A stretch of 64,000 bases of DNA, taken from NCBI GenBank assembly GCA_000701625.1, contig JNJK01000010.1:1-64000 (forward strand), read 5' to 3'. Of the stretch, positions 52,628 through 61,781 are shown piece by piece. A program made the translations under genes and the position numbers. Position 1 is the first letter of the stretch, and the number at the start of each line of letters is the position of its first letter. The stretch comes from Lachnospiraceae bacterium MC2017 (GTDB taxonomy: Bacteria > Bacillota > Clostridia > Lachnospirales > Lachnospiraceae). The notes beneath the pieces were generated by a model. It was not told where the DNA came from. It worked only from the letters and a program-made list of their open reading frames with translations, and searched no databases.

Positions 52628-53795
52628 TCAAAAGTCCCCTCTCTACAAGATTTTGTCGAACTATAGGGAGAAATCTAAGCATTCTGCTGTCTTCGATCTC
52701 ATTTCTGTCATTTATGTCAAAATATGTATCTTCATACGTAGAACCGGGAAAATCAGCAAACCCGCGTTTCATCTTTACCTTGTAGTAGTATTCTCTTGAC
52801 TTCACGTAATAGTGATTAATCTGAAGCAAGGAGCAGTCTTGATCTTCCCCGGAAAGATCATATGGTCCGTCTATCTTTGCTCCTCTCTCATTAAATGCAT
52901 AGTACCCCGGAAGATACTCAAAATGGTGTGGACCGCGAGGTAATACTGTTATCCTCGGATTGCATATACTCTTTACATGCTGGTGCTGCCAAAATGAATT
53001 CTCTGCGCGATGAAAAAAAGTTCCTATGACAGGCTCTCCATCATCTTTAATCCGACCCTCCGAACCAAAAATTCTCCAACTCACAACTATCCCGCCGGCT
53101 TCTTTATATTTATCAAATAATTCCTCAACCAATGCCGGAACGTTATCTCCTTTTACAGGTAAAATAAACTCATCAGTATCGATAAATCCCATATACTTCA
53201 CTTCATACCTGAATCTGTCAAGCGCATCCGCATATGCCGGATATTGACGCGCTCCCCCCGGGCACCAGCTATACGTGACACTCCCTTCATCAATATATTG
53301 CTGCAAAACCTGTCTGGTATTATCCGTACTTCCATTGTCATAAATAAAAAATCTGGAAATCCCTACTGCCTTGTGATACTCAATCCATTCAGGAAGATAT
53401 CTTCCTTCATTTTTTTCTATGAGAACCAGTCCTAAAATGTCATTATTATGAGAGATTTTGTCTGCAGCTATTATCACATCATTAATAGCCTTTATTATTT
53501 CTGAAATATATTTATCTATGAATGAATCATATTCTTTTCTCTCTGTTATATTTACTGCCTTTTCCCATTCTTTTGCTTTTATAAGTATTTTTTCCAAAAG
53601 AAAAGTGACATCTTTCTCACTCCTAAATGCAAAAAGCATTCTTTGAATAAAGAATTCAAAGGATGCCTCTATGCTCTCTAACTGTACTATCCCTTCCTCT
53701 GAAGAAATGCCATGTATTAATTTATTTATGCGTTCAAGTATATTTTTTTGCCCCATTATTTCTTCGCGGATCTCATGATATACTTCCTTATTCAT
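52620..53795 (-). CDS. GT92-family glycosyltransferase
   Basis: 391 residues. From about residue 115 the GT92 (DUF23) domain shows LGLVLIEKNEGRYLPEW, EYHKAVGISRFFIYDNGSTD, MGFIDTDEFILPV, VVSWRIFGSEG, HQHVKSICNPR and LLQINHYYVKSREYY. The DTDEF motif is the likely metal site. The N-terminal 110 residues are a helical extension. GT92 enzymes are galactosyltransferases in animals; the bacterial sugar is unknown. Runs with 12 bases or less to its neighbours. Confidence 0.88.
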   Translation of the reverse strand: MNKEVYHEIREEIMGQKNILERINKLIHGISSEEGIVQLESIEASFEFFIQRMLFAFRSEKDVTFLLEKILIKAKEWEKAVNITERKEYDSFIDKYISEIIKAINDVIIAADKISHNNDILGLVLIEKNEGRYLPEWIEYHKAVGISRFFIYDNGSTDNTRQVLQQYIDEGSVTYSWCPGGARQYPAYADALDRFRYEVKYMGFIDTDEFILPVKGDNVPALVEELFDKYKEAGGIVVSWRIFGSEGRIKDDGEPVIGTFFHRAENSFWQHQHVKSICNPRITVLPRGPHHFEYLPGYYAFNERGAKIDGPYDLSGEDQDCSLLQINHYYVKSREYYYKVKMKRGFADFPGSTYEDTYFDINDRNEIEDSRMLRFLPIVRQNLVERGLLNE

Positions 53796-53807
53796 ACTTT
53801 CCCCTTT

Positions 53808-54491
53808 TTACCTGATACTGCTATACAATTCTGACAATTCCGTATCATTTGAGTCTATCGAATATGCATATCTCACATACTTCCACATCATCTCAATCTC
53901 GTCTATAGATGAACTGACTGCGATTCCAAGTTTTAGAAGCGTCATATCTTCCCTTACAATGCCAGCGTATTTTTTTAGCAATATCATAGCCTCTTCGTAT
54001 TGATCGGCATTAAAAAGTTCAAACATTGTCTGTATCAGACTCTTTTGTATATTTATACTCCAAAAATCTTCACCTTTATATGTGTATCCCTCTATACTGT
54101 CTAAAAAATCACATTTGTACAGTTCTTCTGACATAATGAATTCTCTGAAAAAAAACAATCTTTTCCCATGACTCCATCCCCATTGCAACGCAGCATCTGA
54201 AACCATTCTTTCCCTATCAGAAAAAAAATAAAATATCTGATCATATGTCTCATCAGGATATAAATCTCTACTGTAAATCCTATTGTAAATATGTCTCTGC
54301 GCCGGAAAAATCCGAAACTCTTTCTGCTCCCAGGTATCGATCTGTACACTGTCATCCAATGAGGCATCCAGAAAATTTCTGGAAAGCAAGCCTGAAAATG
54401 CTAAAAATGCCCCCATATCAGCTATTCTTCTTACCCCTGTCTCTAATGCTTGCCTATATAACCACCCAACTTCGTCCATTATCAATGCCAT
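53808..54491 (-). CDS. Protein of unknown function in the flagellar glycan operon
   Basis: 227 residues, no family recognised. The first 140 residues are rich in aromatic residues (DQIFYFFSDRERM, WGWSHGKRLFFFREFI). The last 80 are helical and TPR-like (YEEAMILLKKYAG, MMWKYVRYAYSIDSND), similar in feel to the helical tails of the StrF-like proteins upstream. No signal peptide. Packed between the DUF4422 and GT92 genes with gaps of about 12 bases, so co-expressed with them. Confidence 0.6.
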   Translation of the reverse strand: MALIMDEVGWLYRQALETGVRRIADMGAFLAFSGLLSRNFLDASLDDSVQIDTWEQKEFRIFPAQRHIYNRIYSRDLYPDETYDQIFYFFSDRERMVSDAALQWGWSHGKRLFFFREFIMSEELYKCDFLDSIEGYTYKGEDFWSINIQKSLIQTMFELFNADQYEEAMILLKKYAGIVREDMTLLKLGIAVSSSIDEIEMMWKYVRYAYSIDSNDTELSELYSSIR

Positions 54492-54502
54492 ATTTTCTCC
54501 TC

Positions 54503-55219
54503 TTAATCACTCCCATATGTTATCTTCGCCCCCGGTACATCGGTCTGCACCATACGTACTTCTTTTATTCGTACATCCTGCATAGTGAGCCATACTCTCA
54601 ATAACCTTTCTGACAAAAAACCCATTACACGTCTCTGATAACTGTCCTTTATCTCATCCGGTCTCAACTCTTTTTCAACGGTAAACAACAAAGGAAACAG
54701 CCATTCGCAATATTTATCAAATAAAGCTTTCTTTGTAACAAGCATATTACATCCACTAAAGGAATACTTGCTCATATTCCATTCAAACGACTCAAGATAT
54801 GACGGGCAATTTTCTGCTATATAATTCCTGCTTAAATTCAATGCAGGCGATTTATGGTTAACTGAGAAAAAAGGATATGTCGGCATTAATGTGTATGTTG
54901 TCCTGGGAATGATTATGTCGTATTTTTTTAATAGATCCTCATATTCATCCTGATAAAGTATCCTCTCCGCATCATAGTCTGAGTAATATCTCCGGTAATG
55001 GCAAATTCCAACGTTGTCACAATTGCAATTTTTCCATATCCAATACAAACCGGTTAATTCACAATAATAATCATTTTTTTCAGATATATTGTCTCCTGTG
55101 TCATCCCGTTCATAATGGAGATCCTCATGAAGTGCTGCTCCGACCTGCAGTGGATAGTAACATTTTTCATCCGGATAACTGCATTTTTTATGTGTCATGA
55201 TATATATCCTGGTGTCCAT
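54503..55219 (-). CDS. DUF4422 glycosyltransferase
   Basis: 238 residues, a full single-domain DUF4422: IYIMTHKKCSYP, YYPLQVGAAL, RDDTGDNIS, YCELTGLYWIWKN, VGICHYRRYY, SGCNMLVTKKALFDKY and a final GFLSERLLRVWLTM. It is nearer to family consensus than the two copies at 539 and 25673. Confidence 0.9.
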   Translation of the reverse strand: MDTRIYIMTHKKCSYPDEKCYYPLQVGAALHEDLHYERDDTGDNISEKNDYYCELTGLYWIWKNCNCDNVGICHYRRYYSDYDAERILYQDEYEDLLKKYDIIIPRTTYTLMPTYPFFSVNHKSPALNLSRNYIAENCPSYLESFEWNMSKYSFSGCNMLVTKKALFDKYCEWLFPLLFTVEKELRPDEIKDSYQRRVMGFLSERLLRVWLTMQDVRIKEVRMVQTDVPGAKITYGSD

Positions 55220-55243
55220 GCTTCCATCACCTCACTCAAATGA

Positions 55244-56434
55244 TCATTTTGTCAATCCTGTTATTTTCAACATCCTCTCTATACGATCACGATAGTTGAA
55301 GTCCCTTTTCATGATTTCATATCCCTTTTGTGCTATCTTTTTTCTCTCATTGTCATGCTTCAGATAATACTCTGCCTTTTCACAGGCGTCCCCTATGCTT
55401 TCATACATCACACAGGCATCGTGCGGAACAAGCTCAGCCAGTTCCTGCTGGTAATTTGACAAGAGAAATCCTCCACATCCCATTATATCCAGGCATCTCT
55501 GAGGGATACCGCTTACTATTTTCCGTACTGTTATATTCAGATTTATATTGCTGCACTTAAATACATCCGGCATTTCCTGAAACCAGTCAACCTGCCCACA
55601 ATACTTGACATTTTGAAGAACCTCTGACTTTTGATAAGAAAAGAACTTCACCTGAAAGCGGCGCCCCAACATCTCTAATATCATCAGTCTTTCTCTATAG
55701 GTGACATTTTTGCACATCAGAACCCACAAAAAAAGATCCTGTATCACATCCGGTCTCTTCTCGCCTTTAAGGTAGATCGCATTTCCTACAGCGTCCATAA
55801 ATTCCGGCGTTGATACAGCTTTCCGTACCTCTTCCGTAAGTGCGTCTTTCATGACATCCTTTCCATATGTATCAAGCTGGACATCTGTGAGCGCATGGAT
55901 ATATTCCTGCCAATATTCCGGGACGTTTTTCAGATCATAGTTCAATCCGTTGTCATACAGCTGACCTACAAACGATATTTCGGAATTATATTTTTTTCTT
56001 TGCGAGCTTGACGGAATGTGTCTGTCAAACCGCCTTGTACTTACGGCCAGAGGCATATGCCACACATTACTGATACCATATTTCTTTCTGATATCCCCGA
56101 CTTCATGAGCATCAAAAGCAAAAAGCTTACTTGTGTCATAGTACAATCCTTCTGAAGTCTCTATACGCATAGGTGAATCGTACGACCATGATATATACAT
56201 TACATCTGCATCATGGCAGGCTTCAGCTATGGCAGAAAAATAATTTATGCTAAAAACTGCATCATATCCTCTTTTTTTTAGATATGAGCATACTATCTCA
56301 TAAAATTGGTGATCCTGAAAAAGAGTCAGATCGCATTCATCATCAAATACGTCAAACTCTATACCCATATTCTTTAATTCTTCCTCAAGATCATAGTTTG
56401 TGAGGGAACGCCATCGATACACCAATAGTCTCAT
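55244..56434 (-). CDS. CgeB-like glycosyltransferase (DUF3880 type)
   Basis: 396 residues. The N-terminal half shows LLVYRWRSLTNYDLEEEL, DAVFSINYFSAIAEACH, ISWSYDSPM and FVGQLYDNGLNYDL. The C-terminal GT-B half shows VKYCGQVDWFQEMP, INLNITVRKIVSGIPQRCLD, IMGCGGFLLSNYQQEL and KAEYYLKHDNERKKIA. CgeB-like proteins glycosylate spore-coat or flagellar proteins. A paralog is at 57139. Overlaps the shorter gene 56434-57126 by one base. Confidence 0.87.
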   Translation of the reverse strand: MRLLVYRWRSLTNYDLEEELKNMGIEFDVFDDECDLTLFQDHQFYEIVCSYLKKRGYDAVFSINYFSAIAEACHDADVMYISWSYDSPMRIETSEGLYYDTSKLFAFDAHEVGDIRKKYGISNVWHMPLAVSTRRFDRHIPSSSQRKKYNSEISFVGQLYDNGLNYDLKNVPEYWQEYIHALTDVQLDTYGKDVMKDALTEEVRKAVSTPEFMDAVGNAIYLKGEKRPDVIQDLFLWVLMCKNVTYRERLMILEMLGRRFQVKFFSYQKSEVLQNVKYCGQVDWFQEMPDVFKCSNINLNITVRKIVSGIPQRCLDIMGCGGFLLSNYQQELAELVPHDACVMYESIGDACEKAEYYLKHDNERKKIAQKGYEIMKRDFNYRDRIERMLKITGLTK

Positions 56435-57126
56435 TAATTATGCTCCTGTAAAAGCTGCTGTACAATTTCCTGCCCTCTTTTTGCCACTTCTATGCGCTCT
56501 TCAGCATTATTCAAATAGTACTCAATCTTCTCCTGAGCATCAAAAAAGTCCATATAAAAAACAATACTTCCCTGTGGAAAATACGCAAAATAAGAACTAT
56601 TGAAAGGAATCATGACAAAATTTCCGGCGAGTACAGCTGTGAGGACTTCTTCCGACATCATTTCAGGAATCGTTCTCTCCGGTATGATTATGCTCACCTC
56701 TGACTCAGAACAGAGTTCCAAAAAATCTTTTTCTTCCTCTCCGTGATCATGAAAATTGTCCAGCATCACATTGCAGTCAAGACCAAATGCATCTATTTCC
56801 GTTTTAGCCACGAGAAAACTAAGTATTTTTTTTCTGTCAAGAAATGCAAGCTGCGGAAGGATCAGATATTCATAATAATTTACCTTATCATCATTATTTT
56901 TTTTATATTCATCAGGAAGCGGGAGTACTTCTCTAAGATCATCAAGCACATAGTCAGGCATGTGATGCAATGTAAATAATCCCCCGAATTGTCCTGCCTG
57001 AGCATCACAAAGTCCTCGTAAATACCCTTTTGTAGAATCTTTTAAGGGCATTTTAAGTTTTTCAATTTCATGATATCTGCCAAGCATTTCACCATAAAAG
57101 CCAGCTTTATATTTCTTTTCCCCCAC
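56434..57126 (-). CDS. Diverged half-length CgeB-like protein
   Basis: 230 residues. The C-terminal 90 residues align with the end of its two neighbours (VLTAVLAGNFVMIPFNSSYF, then AQEKIEYYLNNAEERIEVAKRG), but the glycine-rich PQRCLDIM site is replaced by MSEEVLTAV. The N-terminal half is shorter and divergent. It sits between two full CgeB-like genes, so it is probably a decayed or repurposed duplicate. It keeps a good ribosome site and intact frame. Confidence 0.6.
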   Translation of the reverse strand: MGEKKYKAGFYGEMLGRYHEIEKLKMPLKDSTKGYLRGLCDAQAGQFGGLFTLHHMPDYVLDDLREVLPLPDEYKKNNDDKVNYYEYLILPQLAFLDRKKILSFLVAKTEIDAFGLDCNVMLDNFHDHGEEEKDFLELCSESEVSIIIPERTIPEMMSEEVLTAVLAGNFVMIPFNSSYFAYFPQGSIVFYMDFFDAQEKIEYYLNNAEERIEVAKRGQEIVQQLLQEHN

Positions 57127-57138
57127 GCTTTTCTCCTC

Positions 57139-58347
57139 TCATTTATCAAGCTTTGATCCAAGACCTGCCGTTTCTAATATCCTTCGCAATCTGTCTTCAT
57201 AAGTAAAGTCTCTGAGCATTACTTCCCGTCCTTTGGCAGCGATTCTTTTTCTTTCTTCATCATGCTGCAGATAATACCCGGCTTTGTCGTATGCTTCTTC
57301 TATAGAGCTATACATTTCACATGCATCCCGTGGGATCATTTCATCCAGTTCTTCCTGATAATTGGACAGCAGAAAACCTCCCGCTGCCATGATGTCAAGA
57401 CAACGCTGCGGTATACCTGATATGATCGTTCGAAGTGATATATTGAGATTAATTTTAGCTCCCTTAAATGATTTCGGCATTTCACTATCCCATGCAAGAG
57501 CACCGCATTTTTCTACATTCTGAAGAATCTGGTTATCCTGATAAGAGTAAAAATGTACATTATAGTGTCTTCCCAGAAATTCCAGTAACGTAATCCTCTC
57601 CCTATGCGTCACATACTGTTCCATAAGATATCTCAAAATACCGGGTGAGATCTCATTTTCCTCCGTTTCCTTTGAGCCTTCTTTAAGATACAATTCACTA
57701 AGACTATCCTTAAATTCCTTTGTAGATATTTCTTTTAAGATATCTGTAGATAATCCATCAAAAATCGTATCTATACCATAAGTTTTTAGCTGCACGTCGT
57801 TCATTGCATTAAAATATGCTTTATAAAAATCCGGAAGGACAGAAATTACTTCTTCAAATATGTTGTCATAAAGCTGACCAACAAAAGAGATATCTGCTCT
57901 GTAACGTTCCCAGTCTGAAGATGATAACTGATAACTGTCAAACCGCTCCACATTCACAGCAAGCGGCAAATGATGGATATTATTCGTATCATATGACCTC
58001 TTCACGCGCTTACACTCTTCCCTGTCAAAAGAGAAAACATGTGTTGTAGGGTACTTTAATATGTGGATATATCCTATATTTAATGGAGAATCATAGGACC
58101 AGGCAATATAAGTCACGTCACACTGATGACATGCTTCACTAAGAGACGAAACATAATTCACGCTAAAAACCGCGTCATATGCCTTAGATCTGATAATTCT
58201 GACAACTTTTTCGATAAATTCTTCGTCCCTATATAAATGCCTGTTGATCGGCGTATCGAAGGTATCAAAATCGATTCCCATCTTAGTTAATGTCTCTTCT
58301 ACATCAAACTGAGTAAAGCAGGCCCATCTGAAAACCAAAAGTCTCAT
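57139..58347 (-). CDS. CgeB-like glycosyltransferase (DUF3880 type), first gene of the operon
   Basis: About 402 residues from ATG 58347 (MRLLVFRW), preceded by GGGGGAG. Motifs match its paralog at 55244: FTQFDVEETL, DAVFSVNYVSSLSEACHQ, IAWSYDSPLN, FVGQLYDN, INLNISLRTIISGIPQRCLD and MAAGGFLLSNYQEEL. It is the first gene after the flagellin terminator (58430-58458) and has a sigma-28-like site 41 bases upstream, so it probably opens the glycan operon. Confidence 0.88.
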   Translation of the reverse strand: MRLLVFRWACFTQFDVEETLTKMGIDFDTFDTPINRHLYRDEEFIEKVVRIIRSKAYDAVFSVNYVSSLSEACHQCDVTYIAWSYDSPLNIGYIHILKYPTTHVFSFDREECKRVKRSYDTNNIHHLPLAVNVERFDSYQLSSSDWERYRADISFVGQLYDNIFEEVISVLPDFYKAYFNAMNDVQLKTYGIDTIFDGLSTDILKEISTKEFKDSLSELYLKEGSKETEENEISPGILRYLMEQYVTHRERITLLEFLGRHYNVHFYSYQDNQILQNVEKCGALAWDSEMPKSFKGAKINLNISLRTIISGIPQRCLDIMAAGGFLLSNYQEELDEMIPRDACEMYSSIEEAYDKAGYYLQHDEERKRIAAKGREVMLRDFTYEDRLRRILETAGLGSKLDK

Positions 58348-58387
58348 AGCGCTCCCCCTTGCATCAAACAACTATCCTCATTTATTT

Positions 58388-58414
58388 TTATCGGAACAAA
58401 GTACAAAAAATTCA
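58388..58414 (-). promoter_or_regulatory. Sigma-28-like promoter before the LicD/PEP mutase operon
   Basis: Minus strand TGAATTTT-N11-TCCGATAA. The -35 box is at 58414-58407 and the -10 box at 58395-58388. Compare TAAAGTTT-N11-GCCGATAA for flagellar sigma-28. It lies between the flagellin terminator and the first operon gene, with a leader of about 35 bases. It would place the operon in the late flagellar regulon. Confidence 0.65.
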
Positions 58415-58429
58415 ACAGTTGGGTACATT

Positions 58430-58458
58430 GAAAAACCCCACCTCTTACGAGGTGGGGT
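58430..58458 (-). terminator. Rho-independent terminator after flagellin 1
   Basis: ACCCCACCTC (58435-58444) and GAGGTGGGGT (58449-58458) form a perfect 10-bp stem with a TTAC loop. On the minus strand it is followed by TTTTTC. Confidence 0.95.
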
Positions 58459-58497
58459 CTTTTCCCAGGTATTTCAAATACTATCTTATGGTCTTTA

Positions 58498-59358
58498 TTA
58501 GCCAAGAAGTGAAAGAACACCCTGATTAGCCTGGTTAGCCTGAGCCAGCATAGACTGACCTGCCTGCTGAAGAATATTACTCTTCGAGTATCTAACCATC
58601 TCAGATGCCATATCTGTATCACGGATAGCAGACTCAGCTGATGTGGTATTCTCAACGATGTTATCCAGATTCTTGATGGTGTGCTCAAGTCTGTTCTGAA
58701 CTGCACCAAGTGCAGATCTCTGCTTAGATACTGTAGCAATTGCGCTACCGATCTTCTTAATAACAGACTGTGCCATTGCTCCTGTGGAATCCTTTACATC
58801 GAGTGCATCTGTTCCAAACAATGTCTTGCTGTTCATAGCTGTGATGCCAACAGCAATCTTGTTGGATGCCAGAGGATCTGCACCAACCTGAAGACTTACA
58901 CCAAGAACAGAACCATTTATCGATGTTGAACCTGTCTGAACAGTACCGGAAAGAAGGTATAGCTCGTTAAACTTCGTTGTTGTTGATACACGATTGATCT
59001 CAGATGTAAGCTGATCAAGCTCATCCTGAATATTCTGGCGATCAGCAGAAGCGAGTGTTCCATTTGCAGCCTTAACAGAAAGCTCATTCATTCTCTGCAG
59101 CATGTCATGCACTTCTGTAAGTGCACCTTCAGCTGTCTGTACCATTGAGATACCATCCTGAGCATTAGCGGATGCCTGTGTAAGTCCACGGATCTGCTTT
59201 CTCATCTTCTCACTGATAGAGAGACCTGATGCATCATCTGCTGCACGGTTTACTTTGTAACCGGATGACAGTTTCTCAGTTGACTTTGCAAGTTCACCTG
59301 TTGTGATGCCGAGCATTCTGTTTGCATTTGACGCTGTCATGTTGTGCTGTACTACCAT
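58498..59358 (-). CDS. Flagellin (short form)
   Basis: 286 residues. Conserved N-terminal D0/D1 (MVVQHNMTASNANRML, then EKLSSGYKVNRAADDASGL) and C-terminal D1/D0 (QNRLEHTIKNLDN, ending QANQGVLSLLG). The variable middle is short (about 80 residues, GSTSINGSVL), so there is little surface domain for decoration other than D1 serine/threonine residues. Near-identical to the flagellin at 60690. The GGAGG ribosome site is strong. GC content is clearly higher than in the glycan genes. Exported by the flagellar type III system. Confidence 0.97.
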   Translation of the reverse strand: MVVQHNMTASNANRMLGITTGELAKSTEKLSSGYKVNRAADDASGLSISEKMRKQIRGLTQASANAQDGISMVQTAEGALTEVHDMLQRMNELSVKAANGTLASADRQNIQDELDQLTSEINRVSTTTKFNELYLLSGTVQTGSTSINGSVLGVSLQVGADPLASNKIAVGITAMNSKTLFGTDALDVKDSTGAMAQSVIKKIGSAIATVSKQRSALGAVQNRLEHTIKNLDNIVENTTSAESAIRDTDMASEMVRYSKSNILQQAGQSMLAQANQANQGVLSLLG

Positions 59359-59533
59359 AAAATTACCTCCATGTGTGTTTGAAATCCAAATTCCATTTTG
59401 GACCCTTAGTGATGGTTAAAAACTGTAACACAATGGGATTACTCCCGTATAATAAATCCGATGCCCCTGGGAAGCTCCGATTTACTATCGTTATATGTCC
59501 CGATCAAGTGCTGCAATCTTCTTTACACCTTTT

Positions 59534-59560
59534 ATATCGGCCATTTTTGTATACACAACA
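59534..59560 (-). promoter_or_regulatory. Possible sigma-28 promoter of flagellin 1
   Basis: The minus-strand -10 box GCCGATAT (59541-59534) is perfect, and the downstream TAAAAGGTGTAAA matches that of the other flagellin. The -35 position (TGTTGTGT) is poor. The upstream context and the shared downstream sequence support it; strength is doubtful. Confidence 0.45.
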
Positions 59561-59607
59561 GTGTTTTTTTGTTTTATTTTAAATACATTTTCTAAAATTA
59601 TTTCCTG

Positions 59608-60555
59608 TCACCCAAGTATCCTCTCAAATTCCAGCAGTTTAAGAACTATATTATATGGACTGGCATCCTCAAATCTAAAAGAATCTATAACATATGAATC
59701 CAATTTCAATTCTGAAAGCCTGTGCTGCTGCATCACCACAGCCAATTGCGCAACCGCCTGCTCATAAACCTTCTTACTGGTTCGAATGCAATATTCCGAA
59801 TTTAGATCCTCTCCAAACTCTGTCCTAAGAAAGTCATAGATCTCATAATATATATTTACATTGAGCACAGATCGTTCAAACGGTGTCATTCTGCTCCATA
59901 TACCATTCCCACTACCAACATCGTAAACAGAGTCTAACGAATTTTCAAAATATTGTTTTCCAAAATGTATACTTAAATGATTCCTAAATGTGTCTGCCTG
60001 AAACGGATGAACACGTCTGCCATCTATCCTTTTGTTGATATCATCCAAAATTTCCTGACTAAAATAATTTCGAAACACACTGGCTGATGTCTGAAGAAAC
60101 GTCACTTCCAAGACATTTGTCGCTGTTCTGTCACCATCAGCCTGAACTGCAGCAACTCTTTCTTCTCCATCTGCCTCCACATAAAAGTTCGATCCATAAC
60201 TAGAATAATCCTCGTGTTCTTCTAAAAAATGAACAGCTTTATAAATCTTACGGTCATTAATCCAATAATCATCTGCATCTAATACAGTGAAATATTTTGT
60301 ATCCAGATTGTAATACGCCCAGAAAATCGTTTCTCCAAGTCCGATATTTTGATCGTTTTGACAGTATATTATCGTATCCGGATATTTCTTTTCGTACTCA
60401 CTGATAATATCTGCACTTCTATCCTCAGATCCATCATCCACTATCAAAATCTTGTACACAAAGTCAACTTTCTGCATCAATGCAGATTCTATTGCGCGGC
60501 GAAGTGTCCCCTCTTTATTGTATACCGTAATAATTACAGAAACTGATGGTTGCAT
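59608..60555 (-). CDS. GT2 glycosyltransferase between two flagellin genes
   Basis: 315 residues. The GT2 domain shows SVSVIITVYNKEGTL, LIVDDGSEDRSADI and the metal motif VLDADDYWI. The C-terminal 120 residues are helical (VYEQAVAQLAVVMQQ). Lying between two flagellin genes, it most likely attaches a sugar to flagellin in the cytoplasm; that is inference from position. No own promoter was recognised, and the upstream flagellin ends in a strong hairpin, so it may depend on read-through. Confidence 0.85.
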   Translation of the reverse strand: MQPSVSVIITVYNKEGTLRRAIESALMQKVDFVYKILIVDDGSEDRSADIISEYEKKYPDTIIYCQNDQNIGLGETIFWAYYNLDTKYFTVLDADDYWINDRKIYKAVHFLEEHEDYSSYGSNFYVEADGEERVAAVQADGDRTATNVLEVTFLQTSASVFRNYFSQEILDDINKRIDGRRVHPFQADTFRNHLSIHFGKQYFENSLDSVYDVGSGNGIWSRMTPFERSVLNVNIYYEIYDFLRTEFGEDLNSEYCIRTSKKVYEQAVAQLAVVMQQHRLSELKLDSYVIDSFRFEDASPYNIVLKLLEFERILG

Positions 60556-60632
60556 ATTTCTTCCTCTATTGCAGACTGTATATTTTTTTTAAATCAATTG
60601 TCCTTACATCTTAAAGTGAACACAGATAACAA

Positions 60633-60662
60633 CAAGCCCCACTTCGACTGAAGTGGGGCTTG
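60633..60662 (-). terminator. Hairpin after flagellin 2
   Basis: CAAGCCCCACTTC (60633-60645) and GAAGTGGGGCTTG (60650-60662) form a perfect 13-bp stem with a 4-base loop. On the minus strand it is followed by TTGTTGTTATC, a broken T run. Termination may be partial, allowing the GT2 gene to be expressed at a lower level than flagellin. Confidence 0.8.
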
Positions 60663-60689
60663 TGTTTAAGCATCATACACTCATCGTTA

Positions 60690-61544
60690 TCACTGTAACA
60701 ACGACAGAACACCCTGATTTGCCTGATTTGCCTGAGCCAGCATAGACTGACCTGCCTGCTGCAGGATGTTATTCTTAGAATAAACAACCATCTCAGCAGC
60801 CATATCCGTATCGCGGATCTCAGACTCAGCAGCCGTTGTATTTTCAACGATGTTATCCAGGTTCTTGATCGTATGCTCAAGTCTGTTCTGAACTGCACCA
60901 AGTGCGGATCTCTGCTTTGAAACAGCGGCAATCGCACTACCGATCAACTTAATTACAGAAGATGCCATCGCACCTGTGGAATCCTTAACATCAAGCGCAT
61001 CTGTTCCAAACAAAGTCTTGCTGTTCATAGCTGTGATTCCTACAGCAATCTTGTTTGAAGAAAGAGGATCTGCGCCAACCTGAAGACTTACACCAAGTAC
61101 TCCGCCCGTTTTTGATCCATTCTGCGCTGTACCGGAAAGAAGATAAAGCTCATTAAACTTCGTTGTTGTTGAAACGCGGTTGATCTCAGATGTGAGTTGA
61201 TCAAGCTCATCCTGAATATTTTCGCGATCAGAAGATGCAAGTGTTCCGTTTGCAGCCTTAACTGCAAGCTCATTCATTCTCTGAAGCATATCATGCACTT
61301 CTGTAAGTGCACCTTCAGCGGTCTGAGCCATTGAGATACCATCCTGGGCATTTGCAGAAGCCTGTGTAAGACCACGGATCTGCTTTCTCATCTTTTCACT
61401 GATTGAAAGACCGGATGCATCATCTGCTGCACGGTTTACTTTATATCCGGACGAAAGTTTTTCTGTTGCCTTTGCCAGCTCACCTGTTGTGATGCCGAGC
61501 ATTCTGTTAGCATTTGCTGCTGTCATATTGTGCTGTACTACCAT
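60690..61544 (-). CDS. Flagellin (short form)
   Basis: 284 residues, the same architecture as flagellin 1 and differing mainly in the short middle (NGSKTGGVLGVS). It ends QANQGVLSLLQ. A GGAGG site precedes the ATG, and a consensus sigma-28 promoter lies about 125 bases upstream, so this is likely the more highly expressed of the two. Confidence 0.97.
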   Translation of the reverse strand: MVVQHNMTAANANRMLGITTGELAKATEKLSSGYKVNRAADDASGLSISEKMRKQIRGLTQASANAQDGISMAQTAEGALTEVHDMLQRMNELAVKAANGTLASSDRENIQDELDQLTSEINRVSTTTKFNELYLLSGTAQNGSKTGGVLGVSLQVGADPLSSNKIAVGITAMNSKTLFGTDALDVKDSTGAMASSVIKLIGSAIAAVSKQRSALGAVQNRLEHTIKNLDNIVENTTAAESEIRDTDMAAEMVVYSKNNILQQAGQSMLAQANQANQGVLSLLQ

Positions 61545-61668
61545 ATAGTTTTACCTCCATGTTTGCATTTTTTATCCGGACTCCCTTCCGGTCAAAAACA
61601 CATTTTTGCTCCTTACGGCACTCGCCGGCACCATCCCTGTTATATGCCGCATTCTATTTACACCCTCT

Positions 61669-61695
61669 ATATCGACATGGAGCATTGAAACTTTA
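61669..61695 (-). promoter_or_regulatory. Sigma-28 promoter of flagellin 2
   Basis: Minus strand TAAAGTTT-N11-GTCGATAT. The -35 box is at 61695-61688 and the -10 box at 61676-61669. A near-perfect match to the flagellar sigma factor consensus at exact spacing. Confidence 0.9.
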
Positions 61696-61781
61696 GGTTT
61701 TATGTGGACATATTTTTGTATACATTGTTGTATACATATATTTTCATTTTACGACATACTTATCTAACAAAAACTTATCCG

